From Leptospira licerasiae serovar Varillal str. VAR 010 (GTDB taxonomy: Bacteria; Spirochaetota; Leptospiria; Leptospirales; Leptospiraceae): a stretch of 64,000 bases of DNA. Shown piece after piece: positions 48,552-57,519 of this stretch. The stretch's first letter is position 1. Every line of letters starts with the position of its first letter. The notes below the pieces were generated by a model. The model searched no databases. It was given only the letters and a program-made list of their open reading frames with translations, and was not told the DNA's origin. Location: assembly GCF_000244755.1 (NCBI RefSeq), contig NZ_AHOO02000005.1:124001-188000 (forward strand), written 5' to 3'. The position numbers were made by a program, and so were the translations under genes.

Positions 48552-49250
48552 CTAATATACCAGCCAATAACGTTCCGACCCCAATGGTCCTTCGCTGAGT
48601 TTAGTTCCTTTCCATACTTGTCCTTCCGAAGAAACAGGAAGCGGATCTAACGAATCCAGTTCTTCCCAAACCTCCCAAACATTTCCTCCGATATTCGTTG
48701 CATTCAGGATCCGAATCAGATTTTGACGGTTTGTTTTGTTCGTGGACGGAACGTAAATTCGAAAAGCATGAAAGCAATAATCGCGGGAACCCAAAATTGA
48801 TCCGATAGGATCTCCCATTCGGTATTGATAATCGTAAACTTGCTCGACTAAAATTCGATCTATCGAATGTCCTGTGACTCTTGAAATTAAAGCTCTCTTA
48901 GTTGCGATCGTTGCGGGGAGTCTTTTGTATTCTAGTACGAATAAAATTTGCAGAAAATAAGAACTGTCCTTTTCTCCTGGACTCCGCAATAGTCCGTAAC
49001 GTGCACCCCACCAATCGAGACCTTTCCCAGAAGCGGAATCAAGCCAGATCTGTTGATATAACCAGTTCGCTCGATTTAAGCGTTCTTGGAGAACGATTAG
49101 AAATGCAAAAAGGATTCTATACCAAAGACTATTGGATAGTCCTCCCGTTCCATCGGCATTCATCTCCTCGGGTGATGGTGTAGTTTCTCTGATCGTTCTT
49201 CTCATGTTTTTCCAAATCAAAGAATCGAATGAAAAACGAAACCGACTCAT
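48552..49250 (-). CDS. Phage baseplate/tail protein, gpI-like by position
   Basis: 232 residues. The segment LIVLQERLNRANWLYQQIWL, then GKGLDWWGARYGLLRSPGE, resembles tail proteins of the P2 gpI / Mu gp48 type, which lie just after gpJ in contractile-tail phages. The ATG overlaps the stop of the gpJ gene by 4 bases. The assignment leans on gene order. Confidence 0.65.
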   Translation of the reverse strand: MSRFRFSFDSLIWKNMRRTIRETTPSPEEMNADGTGGLSNSLWYRILFAFLIVLQERLNRANWLYQQIWLDSASGKGLDWWGARYGLLRSPGEKDSSYFLQILFVLEYKRLPATIATKRALISRVTGHSIDRILVEQVYDYQYRMGDPIGSILGSRDYCFHAFRIYVPSTNKTNRQNLIRILNATNIGGNVWEVWEELDSLDPLPVSSEGQVWKGTKLSEGPLGSERYWLVY

Positions 49251-50374
49251 CCAGAATACACCGTTGCAATAATATCGAAACTTGGACCTTTAACAGCGAG
49301 GCTTCCCGGAGAGATGAAAATATTATCCTCGACGTCCACATCGCACTGAACTGCATCGGGGAGATTCAATAGGCTGGAACGGAGCGAGTTCGTAACGAAG
49401 TCGTCTCCATCTTTTAAGCCAAAGAAGAATGTTTCGGCCAAGTTTTCCAGAGTAATGGAATCCGGAATGGATTCGGAGGAAGCGAAGTAAACGTTAAAGA
49501 CCTTATTGATCTCAACCGCATCGATATTTTCACAAACGACTTTTGCAGTCCCCCCCGGATTCTTGTCTTCATCGTCGAAATGATCCATTACACTTTGAAG
49601 TTGGGATCCGGATAAAGTTCCACCCGCGCCTTTCAAAAGTAGCTTCACAACGCCGGGGATCCCGATCGCTTTACTACTCTTGAAAATAGCTCTTTCTACA
49701 AAAGAAAAACCTAAAGCTTCCGTGACGTACCATTCCGGCGTCCACATAGAACTGGATTTGATCTCTGCTTCTCGGATACGAGCACGAACACTTGGTATTG
49801 TTTCGCGATCCCTTGCTACGAATTCGGGAGTGGAATACGGGTTGTATACCACATCGCAATCTTCGATGTAATCGACAATTTCTGAAATCGCATTTTGAAC
49901 AACGTTTCCCTTTGTTCCGGGCTCTAAAGCTTCGCAAAGGACTTCCACTGTATAGAATCCTCTATCATCAACGGTTGTCGTGGGGAGAAGTGTCGAATCT
50001 TGAATGATTTGGAAGAGGATTTTTCTGTCGGCTGTTCCGATAACTTTTCCAATCGGTATGGTAACACTATAAGGCACGGGAGTTTTTGAACCGATTCGGA
50101 TCTTATGCCTTGCTAACGTTTCGTCTTTCCATTCTAGGCCGTATCGTTTTAGCCATTCGTGAAGATCCTCTTCCTCCGAAGTGTGGTAGTGGATTGCTTT
50201 TTGAAGAGCAAGGAGATTCTGGTCTAGGAACAAGAAAACAGCATTTGCCAAGGCTCTCAAAATCGTACTAGCTTTCGAAAGTTGAGTAAGGTCCAAACTT
50301 TCGAAGACTTTAGATCCGGTAATATTCCGTTCTATTTCTCTTTGGACGTTCGATTTTGTAGTGTAAAGGATCAT
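49247..50374 (-). CDS. Phage baseplate J-like protein
   Basis: 375 residues. EALEPGTKGNVVQNAISEIV, DRETIPSVRARIREAEIKSS and TPEWYVTEALGFSFVERA match the baseplate J family, which forms the wedge of contractile tails. It ends inside the ATG of the gpI-like gene. Its ATG follows the fibre-like gene by 5 bases. Confidence 0.85.
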   Translation of the reverse strand: MILYTTKSNVQREIERNITGSKVFESLDLTQLSKASTILRALANAVFLFLDQNLLALQKAIHYHTSEEEDLHEWLKRYGLEWKDETLARHKIRIGSKTPVPYSVTIPIGKVIGTADRKILFQIIQDSTLLPTTTVDDRGFYTVEVLCEALEPGTKGNVVQNAISEIVDYIEDCDVVYNPYSTPEFVARDRETIPSVRARIREAEIKSSSMWTPEWYVTEALGFSFVERAIFKSSKAIGIPGVVKLLLKGAGGTLSGSQLQSVMDHFDDEDKNPGGTAKVVCENIDAVEINKVFNVYFASSESIPDSITLENLAETFFFGLKDGDDFVTNSLRSSLLNLPDAVQCDVDVEDNIFISPGSLAVKGPSFDIIATVYSG

Positions 50375-50379
50375 ATTAG

Positions 50380-52137
50380 TTATGGTGAAGGTGGATCATA
50401 GAACGGAATGACTTTGGGAGCGTTTTGATAAAATATCCTTAGATAGCCCGCTGGATTTGCAGGCAAGGCTGGAGCGGATCCCGATTCTGCGTAGGGCTCA
50501 CTTCCGGAATCGAAATTTGGAGTTCGTAATGATTTACGATAAATTCCCGATGAACCACCGAACGCTGCATACACGCTCGATTCTACCAAGGCAGAAGCGT
50601 CTGGACGGTAGGAAATCGTGCCACCTAATCCTCCTGCTACAGCGAAGCTTCCCTGTAAAAGTGTTTCATTGATCGCATCCAGATAAACCGTTACGTTTGG
50701 ATGAATCTCCATGAATTGGAAATGCGAATCGTATGTATTGGAATTGTTATCGATTACTATTTGAGCTAAAGCAAACGGAGAAGCTGGATCTTTTGATATG
50801 GAAAGAAACGAACAAGCTGTCGTATTATCCCAAATAAATTGGGAGTTTTTGAAATTTCCATATAAGAAGGAAATCGCTTTCGTAACTAAGGGGACAGACC
50901 TGCCAGTAACGTCTATTACGCAATCTTGAAATGTAGGCATCCCAGTGAAGAGAACAAGATCCGAAGTAAGATCAATGCTTACGTTTTTAAGAAGCGATCC
51001 TTTATCCATTCGGATCGTAGTTTCGAAGTCGAGATCATAGGTTCCGTCCGGAATAGAGAATTTGTTTCCCGTAGATAGAAAGGAAGAATCGAGTAATATC
51101 GTTTTCGGGAAACCATGTAGAGAAGAAATCGCAGAATATAACGATGCCCAGTCGGTAAACACGTTGCCGCTTGGTGTTCCACCGGGTTGATAGATAAAAA
51201 GTTGCAGTTCTCCGATTCCACCACCTCCGCTGGAATTCCAATCGTCTTTTTCCGCTTGGGTAACGAACTGGTGGTCAGGATCCGTAGAAATATCCGATAC
51301 CGGAATCGGTCCGGTGTTCCTTTTATTTTGATTGAGACGATAAACAGTTCCGGCACTTGCGACTTTATCCGCAAGTTCGGAATTGAAATCATCTACGATA
51401 TCGGAAAAAGGAATCTTTGAGGTAGATATTTCATCGATTACATCCTTATTGGCTTTGATGAAGTTTACGATTTCTTGGAATGTATCAAGATCCGTATCAT
51501 CAGAGTTCAAAAGAGATTGTATCGCGTTCAAAGACTGGCGTAAAGAGGCGACTTGAGCGGCGGAGACTGGCTTGTTTGTAGAGGAAGAGGTATCGGAATC
51601 GATTACATCCGCTTCCGTAAGTTGGATAACATTCAAAACATTTCCGAGTCCTACTTGTTCTTTAGTCACTGAGTGAGGATTGTCGTTTCTATTTTCATGC
51701 TCCGACAAGTCGGCTTGAACTCCGGAGATCGCATTCTCCCGATTTTCTGTTTCGGTTTGGATTGCACCTGTAAGATTTTGATCTGCGTTTTCTCGTTCCG
51801 TTTTTTCCTGTAAAACGGATCCCGCGATCAAGTTTTGGAGTGCTGTGGATAGATTGGAGATCGCATTAGAAATTTCGGTATTTGTCTTTAAGCTGGACCA
51901 AAGAAGATTTGGAGAAGTGACGTTATCGTTTATGAATTGAGAGAAGTTATTTAAAAGTTCTTCTTCAAAACTTTCTGCATCTACACCTCCGGGAAAAGTT
52001 CCGAAAGTAAGACAGTAAACGAGTATCAAAAGTTTCTCTTCGAAATTGGAGCGAGCCCAAAATTTAGCGGCTTCTTTTAAACCTTCCGCCTCGGCTGGTG
52101 GAATAGAGTATTTTAGAATGAAATCCTTTATATTCAT
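50380..52137 (-). CDS. Large phage tail-fibre-like protein inserted between gp25 and gpJ
   Basis: 585 residues. A short helical N-terminus is followed by coiled coil (NLSTALQNLIAGSVLQEKTE), the fibre motif HENRNDNPHSVTKEQVGLGN, a second fibre-type motif HQFVTQAEKDDWNSSGGGG, and a beta-rich C-terminal half ending PKVIPFYDPPSP that may be a beta-helix. Fibre genes normally follow gpI; here this one sits inside the wedge genes. Its stop is 5 bases from the gpJ start. Confidence 0.75.
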   Translation of the reverse strand: MNIKDFILKYSIPPAEAEGLKEAAKFWARSNFEEKLLILVYCLTFGTFPGGVDAESFEEELLNNFSQFINDNVTSPNLLWSSLKTNTEISNAISNLSTALQNLIAGSVLQEKTERENADQNLTGAIQTETENRENAISGVQADLSEHENRNDNPHSVTKEQVGLGNVLNVIQLTEADVIDSDTSSSTNKPVSAAQVASLRQSLNAIQSLLNSDDTDLDTFQEIVNFIKANKDVIDEISTSKIPFSDIVDDFNSELADKVASAGTVYRLNQNKRNTGPIPVSDISTDPDHQFVTQAEKDDWNSSGGGGIGELQLFIYQPGGTPSGNVFTDWASLYSAISSLHGFPKTILLDSSFLSTGNKFSIPDGTYDLDFETTIRMDKGSLLKNVSIDLTSDLVLFTGMPTFQDCVIDVTGRSVPLVTKAISFLYGNFKNSQFIWDNTTACSFLSISKDPASPFALAQIVIDNNSNTYDSHFQFMEIHPNVTVYLDAINETLLQGSFAVAGGLGGTISYRPDASALVESSVYAAFGGSSGIYRKSLRTPNFDSGSEPYAESGSAPALPANPAGYLRIFYQNAPKVIPFYDPPSP

Positions 52138-52494
52138 TTAAGTACCGCCAAGACTGATTGAAAGTTCCTCGCCGGATTTCAGTCGAAAGGAAATTCCAAT
52201 TCCTTTATCTAAGGAAGACACTTCGACGGTGGATTGGTCGATTTGGGGAAATTGTGCGAGGATGCGATATGCGTCGTTTAATCTTTCTTGCGGACCGCTT
52301 TCATCTTCTTCGAATAGATGTTTTCTTTGGAGGCTATAGAATTCCGGAAAATCAATGTCGTCCGCAAGTGTCATATCGAATGCTTCGATTACCATAGAGC
52401 GAACGGCGTCCAATTCGGATTCGTTTGTTGCAAAATCGAAAGTTTTCGAATCGAGTAATAGATCTCCGGAGATTTCTTCTGTAAGCAAGTCCAC
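52138..52494 (-). CDS. Baseplate wedge protein, gp25/gpW-like
   Basis: 118 residues from GTG 52494. Small acidic protein with FDFATNESELDAVRSMVIEA and FRLKSGEELSISLGG, in the size range and gene position of T4 gp25 / P2 gpW. Sequence similarity alone is not decisive. The 88 bases before it, after the gpV-like stop, hold no gene. Confidence 0.55.
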   Translation of the reverse strand: MDLLTEEISGDLLLDSKTFDFATNESELDAVRSMVIEAFDMTLADDIDFPEFYSLQRKHLFEEDESGPQERLNDAYRILAQFPQIDQSTVEVSSLDKGIGISFRLKSGEELSISLGGT

Positions 52495-52582
52495 GAGAAC
52501 AGACTATTCACTCGTAAAGGTTGTGCAAGCGGTTCGAATTTTAAGGATCGAATATGTCCGCAATGTCCTCTTTTTTTGAGCC

Positions 52583-53137
52583 TTATATTTTCCCGTATTT
52601 AAAACTCACGACTTTTAAGTCCGGAGGAACTTGGGGAATCGGAAGAGATTCGATTGCAGAAGAAAGACCCGCCTTGTAAGAAGCTCCCCCGTCTGTTGGA
52701 GTCGTCGGTGCATTTTGGATCGCTGTATAAAGAGTTTGCAAAGAAGAAACGATCTGATTCATCCAGATTTCCAAAGAATTTGTATCGACTGCCTGAACGG
52801 ATCCTTCTCCAAACTTGAATCCGGTTTCGTCGATCTCGATGTCCCGCATTTCCATGATGCTCGTTTTAACTTTTGCGATTTTGTTAAAACCGATCGCGAC
52901 TGCACGGGCCGCACTGTTATCTCCAAACAAAATGACACACCGGCTTCCTGGCATCGGTTTTATGGGCCAAAACCATCGGATGTCTTCCTTATTTGCATTA
53001 TTTATCAGGGCGGTGAGTAGTCCCGGTTTTCCGGATTCGTCTGGTTCACTTTGGACTCTTACGACGGTTCCCATCGTTGCCCAGTTGATAGTGTACTCAC
53101 TAAAAAATAGAGTTACAATGTCCGATGCAACACTCAT
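52583..53137 (-). CDS. Baseplate spike/assembly protein, gpV-like
   Basis: 184 residues. VRVQSEPDESGKPGLLTALI, then FWPIKPMPGSRCVILFGDNS, fits the OB-fold of gpV/gp5-type spike proteins, with the remainder unlike a lysozyme domain. It starts in the stop of the preceding hub gene (4-base overlap). A separate spike tip (PAAR) is not evident. Confidence 0.65.
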   Translation of the reverse strand: MSVASDIVTLFFSEYTINWATMGTVVRVQSEPDESGKPGLLTALINNANKEDIRWFWPIKPMPGSRCVILFGDNSAARAVAIGFNKIAKVKTSIMEMRDIEIDETGFKFGEGSVQAVDTNSLEIWMNQIVSSLQTLYTAIQNAPTTPTDGGASYKAGLSSAIESLPIPQVPPDLKVVSFKYGKI

Positions 53138-54096
53138 GCGACCCCCACGAATTTTACGACCGCAGGATAGATGAGTTGGCGAAACTGAGCATTTTGTGCG
53201 GACCAGGTTTTTACGACTTTATCTACAAAGATTTCCTTAGTTCTTTCTTTGTCGTTCGGATCCTCGAACCGGATAATTTCAGAGTGTTGGACCGATGGAG
53301 CACCGAAGGTCTCGAAATCTCCCACAAGTCCTTTTCCTGCGATCTCATGATAGACTTCTTTTGCCCGTTTTAACAATTCGGCATAGGAAATCCCATCGAT
53401 GTCGAAAACGATTTCTTCTCCTTTCGCTTCGGTATAAGTGACCTGTTGCATTCTTCCCGAATCTTTATTATAACTCCTTAATTTTACCGTTACGTCTCTG
53501 CCTTCTCTTGTGGAAAGATTATCTTTGATCACATTGTGAGCCAGATGAAAACGTTTCGGTTTCGGAGGAATAGTAAGTTTCGACGGACTTTGAACGTAAA
53601 GGATCCCTTTTCTAAAAAATGCGTCTATTCCGTATTTCTTTAGTCTTGTTAAGACGTAGGAGGCTCGTCTTCCTTCTGTGGTGATGTCGTAGCTTACTCT
53701 TGTAGATGCGACGGAGGGATCAATTTTGGTCAATGTTCCCGGAAGAATGCACCGATTTACAAGAGAAGAAACGGTCATATTGTCTACATTAAAGTTTATA
53801 GTCTTTAATTGCAGATCAAACATTCCGTCCCGGCATACGATTTCTAAGGGGAGCTTGGGAGATACACTCACCACTGTTCCTTCAAATTCTAAACTTTCCG
53901 AATAGCCTTCATACCAAGCATACCATTGGACGAGATCTCCCTTTTTGACGCTTTCCCTAGCCCAGCCCTTCATTTTAGGAAGTTTGATTGTAAGTTGAGA
54001 AGACGGTTCATTTCTTCCGCTGACAAGTTCGGCCTCTAAGATTTTGTGCAAAACCATTGTCCCAATGCGAAGACGTTGCTTCATAACTAAGGCCAT
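53134..54096 (-). CDS. Tail hub protein, gpD-like
   Basis: 320 residues. The order (after a LysM protein and before gpV) and the region VSSLVNRCILPGTLTKIDPS, YGIDAFFRKGILYVQSPSKL fit the gpD/gp27-like hub of contractile tails. The hub links tube and spike. It overlaps its upstream neighbour by 10 bases. Confidence 0.65.
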   Translation of the reverse strand: MALVMKQRLRIGTMVLHKILEAELVSGRNEPSSQLTIKLPKMKGWARESVKKGDLVQWYAWYEGYSESLEFEGTVVSVSPKLPLEIVCRDGMFDLQLKTINFNVDNMTVSSLVNRCILPGTLTKIDPSVASTRVSYDITTEGRRASYVLTRLKKYGIDAFFRKGILYVQSPSKLTIPPKPKRFHLAHNVIKDNLSTREGRDVTVKLRSYNKDSGRMQQVTYTEAKGEEIVFDIDGISYAELLKRAKEVYHEIAGKGLVGDFETFGAPSVQHSEIIRFEDPNDKERTKEIFVDKVVKTWSAQNAQFRQLIYPAVVKFVGVA

Positions 54097-54488
54097 ATTT
54101 TTAGCCTCTCTTTTGCAGCTTGGAAAGTCCTACGATCAACGAGTGCAGGAATGATGATTTTGTTTCCGACTTCATATCGGAGAATTTTACGCTCGTTCTC
54201 AATACGGATCCGTTCGCAAAAATGTTCAGTGAAGTAATACAAGAGACTCAAGGATTCGTAAGTGTCTGTTTCCAATACAGTATGATCAATAACCGAAGTT
54301 GGAATATCCATTCTGATCCGAAGAGGGATTCCTTCTTTTAGTTTATCGGTCCAGTCGAAGCCTATTTTTCTATTTAGATGAGTGTTCGTATCTCGGATGA
54401 GTGGCCAGATTGTCCAATCTCCCCAATAAGATGCAGCAATCCTTTGGAGAGTGTCGTTTTCGCGTGCGAAGTGAACTCTTTCGATCAT
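54087..54488 (-). CDS. LysM-domain tail protein (gpX-like)
   Basis: 133 residues with two LysM-like units: RENDTLQRIAASYWGDWTIW near the start and TVLETDTYESLSLLYYFTEH later, the latter ending YEVGNKIIIPALVD. Small LysM proteins of this kind sit next to the hub gene in many myoviruses and probably join hub and tube. Overlaps the preceding gene by 4 bases. Confidence 0.75.
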   Translation of the reverse strand: MIERVHFARENDTLQRIAASYWGDWTIWPLIRDTNTHLNRKIGFDWTDKLKEGIPLRIRMDIPTSVIDHTVLETDTYESLSLLYYFTEHFCERIRIENERKILRYEVGNKIIIPALVDRRTFQAAKERLKIWP

Positions 54489-54937
54489 AAGGGAGGAGTC
54501 TCCAAATCAAAAAGAGGATCATCACTTACAGCCTCAATCCTGCACGGAAGTTCGAAAGCTCGGTCCTCGTCTGGGAATTCTATCCGTGTCAGTAGTATAT
54601 AAAAAATCTTTAATGCGTTTATTTTTGGGTGAATGATTGATAAGGATTCTTCTTTCTTCCATTTGGATACCACATCCCGCATTTCGGAGATTGCGCCAAG
54701 CTGAAGGCCGGTCGAGCTTACGAATTCGAATTCGATTGTAAGAAGCCAGTCGCGAAATCCTACGACCTCTTTTATAGTTCCCTCCATGCCGTTGATGGAA
54801 GTTTTCGAATAGTTCTTTTCTTGGGAAGCCGTGACTTTTGTTCCTCGGGGACAAGCGTATCCTTCGATCATAACAGGATCCAAGTCGCTTCCAGTAACAG
54901 CTAAGAACTTTCCGCCTGGAGAAGGATCTAAAATCAT
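54485..54937 (-). CDS. Tail protein of unknown role, after the tape measure
   Basis: 150 residues, no motif I recognise with certainty; IKEVVGFRDWLLTIEFEFVS and LPCRIEAVSDDPLFDLETPP suggest a beta-rich structural protein. Its ATG directly follows the tape-measure stop, and it lies just before the LysM protein. Probably a tail-tip or hub-adaptor component, by position. Confidence 0.55.
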   Translation of the reverse strand: MILDPSPGGKFLAVTGSDLDPVMIEGYACPRGTKVTASQEKNYSKTSINGMEGTIKEVVGFRDWLLTIEFEFVSSTGLQLGAISEMRDVVSKWKKEESLSIIHPKINALKIFYILLTRIEFPDEDRAFELPCRIEAVSDDPLFDLETPPL

Positions 54938-57241
54938 TTATCCCCCCACCGGAAATCCAAAACCAGGCGAGAGTGGATTCCCTTTTTCAGCGGATTTTCG
55001 GATTGCGTCTTCGAATAAGTTACCTATGAAAAGACCAGATTCCCTATAACCGGAAGAATTATTCTGGAATGTTACTTTATCAACGAGGCTCTTGATTGTG
55101 ATTTGGATGGCCTGTGCTCCCATTCCTCCCGGGATTCCGCTCAATGGACTGTTTGCGAGTCCAGAAGAATCGAATTTAGGAAGTTCTAATGCTTTGGAGT
55201 ATTGTGCATCCTTCTTTAAATCCAGTTTTGCTCCGCCTGTTTGTGTGAGCATTCTATCTTTTCCGCTCATTCCCAAGGAATCAAAGACGGTATTTGTAGC
55301 GGAAACACTCGGACTTGCAGGAGTCGGTACTGTGATCTTTTGGTCTTTTGTGGTTCCAACCGTTACCTTGTCTCCACCCATACCAAAGAATTCTTTTACC
55401 GCTGAAACTGCTTTGCCAATCCATCCCACAATCGATCCCCAGTTGTCCTTGATCTTAACAAGAGCGGCAATCGTCCAACCGATCGGACCCGTGAGTAAAA
55501 GGATGGCTGATACTAGATTCTTGTTTTCATTCCATGCTTTGGAAACGGCGGAAGTCCATTCATCCCAATAGTAGATCGCGGCGGCAACGACTCCCACTGC
55601 GAGTAGGATCCCTGCAACTACCCAGGTGATCGGATTCGCCCAGAAGGCCGCATTCAAGAGTGTAGTTGCAAAGGTTAGTGCTTTTGTCGCTCCTGCTTGG
55701 ATAGCTTGCCAAGCCGCAAGTGCTTTTGTTTTACTCGTTACAATTCCATAGACAAAACTTAGGGCCATCCAGGAGTAAGTGGCGAGACCCACAATTCCGA
55801 TCAGTGCGTATTCTGCTACGGTCAAGGCGATTGTCGCGGTTTTATTTGCCACTTTCGCAATCCAGTTTTTTACGGTAGCCGCTGTATTAAACAAAGTGGC
55901 CGCCGCCGCAGAATTAGTAACGGCTGTATACATTCCAATGACTCCGACAAGAGTAAGAAAGGATCCACCCAAGAATAGCACAACGGACCCGCCGAATACA
56001 AGATAGGATACAAATTGCTTTAGTGTCGGATTTGCATCCAAAAGCCTCGTAACTCCGGAAAGCATATCCGCAAATCCTTTGGTGACGGATAGCAGGGCTC
56101 CATTTCGAATCGGCTCGGAAAGACTTGCCTTTAATGCTTTCCATCCGCTTTCTGCTCTTCCGATTTGAGAATCCAAATCCTCCAAATTTGTTCCGGCCAT
56201 CTTATTTAAGGCGTCCGCTGTCCCGCTCAGATTTGCGTCTTTGATCTCTGAGATGGAAGTTTTCAATTCTCCAATTTTTGGAATTAAGTTTTCCACTGCG
56301 GCGACAGCTTCCTCGGAGCCGAGTGCTTTTTTGATTTCGTTTCTTGCATCCAGTTTTAGAACTTTGTTCCCCGTTGCCTGATCGACTATAAAGGATTTAG
56401 AATATTTCTTGTTCAGTTCCTCCAAAAGTGCTGGCATTGTTTTGATTTGGCCCTGCGCATTCTTAGCGTTCAGTCCTAGCTTTTGGAATCCTTCTCCTGC
56501 CGTACTTAAAAAAGCTCGATAACTTGTTCCAGCGACTCCCGGTTGCATCGTATTTTGGAGTAAACCGAGAACACTCATTTGCTCTTCTAAAGTGACTCCC
56601 ATTCCGGCGGCGGTTGCTCCGAGGGACTGGATGGCCGCTTGCATTTTCGCGCCATCCGTTTTAAATTTTTGAACTGAAATAGATAGAGTATTCGAAAAAC
56701 GTAATGCAAAAGCCGCATCCGATTCGTTATACATTTTCTTAAATTGTGCGTGGGTTGTACCAAAGAGATCCGCAAGACCTGCAAAATCTCCTTTGGTTGC
56801 AATGGCCGCTTGCCCCAAAGCTTTCGCTACACTAGAAAGTTCCGCAGGGTTTAAACTCGAAACTGCGGATTTGATGTCATAAATACCTGAAAGGAACGTT
56901 TCTTGTGCGATCCCAAGATCCCCGGTCATCCCGCGAACCTCAGAGGAAATTTTAGTCACTTCTTCTCTGGAAACTCCTAAAGACTCTATATTCTTTTCGA
57001 GTTTACCCGCTTCTCTTCCTGCATCGATAAGAGACTTAGAAAAGTAGAGTCCAGCGGAACCGTATTCGAGCATACGTTGGCCCGCTTTGGCAAGTCCCAT
57101 AGAACGATCGAAAAGTTGAGCAGACGCACTTGTGTCATCCATACTTTTCCGAAGAGATTTCCAACGGCCTTCGATTTCACCGAGTCGACCGGAAACATAG
57201 TCTTTGAGGCTTAAAACGACCCCTAATTCAAAGGCGTCCAT
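54938..57241 (-). CDS. Phage tail tape measure protein
   Basis: 767 residues from ATG 57241 (GGAG 6 bases upstream); a TTG at 57253 is an alternative. The N-terminal third has the TP901-type tape-measure core (GLAKAGQRMLEYGSAGLYFS, MSVLGLLQNTMQPGVAGTSY). The middle (about 400-620) holds four hydrophobic segments, e.g. LVFGGSVVLFLGGSFLTLVG. At about 0.15 nm per residue it predicts a tail of about 115 nm (inference). It overlaps the 98-residue protein gene by 19 bases. Confidence 0.85.
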   Translation of the reverse strand: MDAFELGVVLSLKDYVSGRLGEIEGRWKSLRKSMDDTSASAQLFDRSMGLAKAGQRMLEYGSAGLYFSKSLIDAGREAGKLEKNIESLGVSREEVTKISSEVRGMTGDLGIAQETFLSGIYDIKSAVSSLNPAELSSVAKALGQAAIATKGDFAGLADLFGTTHAQFKKMYNESDAAFALRFSNTLSISVQKFKTDGAKMQAAIQSLGATAAGMGVTLEEQMSVLGLLQNTMQPGVAGTSYRAFLSTAGEGFQKLGLNAKNAQGQIKTMPALLEELNKKYSKSFIVDQATGNKVLKLDARNEIKKALGSEEAVAAVENLIPKIGELKTSISEIKDANLSGTADALNKMAGTNLEDLDSQIGRAESGWKALKASLSEPIRNGALLSVTKGFADMLSGVTRLLDANPTLKQFVSYLVFGGSVVLFLGGSFLTLVGVIGMYTAVTNSAAAATLFNTAATVKNWIAKVANKTATIALTVAEYALIGIVGLATYSWMALSFVYGIVTSKTKALAAWQAIQAGATKALTFATTLLNAAFWANPITWVVAGILLAVGVVAAAIYYWDEWTSAVSKAWNENKNLVSAILLLTGPIGWTIAALVKIKDNWGSIVGWIGKAVSAVKEFFGMGGDKVTVGTTKDQKITVPTPASPSVSATNTVFDSLGMSGKDRMLTQTGGAKLDLKKDAQYSKALELPKFDSSGLANSPLSGIPGGMGAQAIQITIKSLVDKVTFQNNSSGYRESGLFIGNLFEDAIRKSAEKGNPLSPGFGFPVGG

Positions 57242-57519
57242 CCACTTCTCCAAAGGAGATATACAATGGATGTGAAAAGATTAGTTGCGAGGGGAAGGTA
57301 TTTTAAAAATCTGTTTTTGTTAAAAGGAATGACAATCAGTGCCGGAACAATTCCAAGCAAAGGGAAGAGGGATAAAAGATGTAAAAATCCGTAGATCACC
57401 CCGGCAAACGGAATTAGATCGCTTGCTTTCGGGTTCTGTGAATCATAGCCTTTCCAGTCCTTTGCCATTTCCAGTTTTCCTAATTCTAAATTACCAATAA
57501 CCCCGGACAAATTCTTCAC
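57223..57519 (-). CDS. Small two-transmembrane protein in the tail operon
   Basis: 98 residues from GTG 57519, which overlaps the stop of the chaperone -1 frame (GTGA). After a polar N-terminus (GYDSQNPKASDLIPFAG) come two hydrophobic stretches (VIYGFLHLLSLFPLLGIVPA, FLKYLPLATNLFTSIVYLLW). No family recognised. A membrane protein between chaperone and tape measure is unexpected; holin-like, superinfection-related or ejection-related roles are possibilities only. Confidence 0.55.
   Translation of the reverse strand: MKNLSGVIGNLELGKLEMAKDWKGYDSQNPKASDLIPFAGVIYGFLHLLSLFPLLGIVPALIVIPFNKNRFLKYLPLATNLFTSIVYLLWRSGWTPLN

Noticed and set aside
55092..55571. 159-residue plus-strand frame inside the tape measure gene
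   Set aside because: It mirrors a well-supported minus-strand gene, runs against the late operon and has low-complexity composition.
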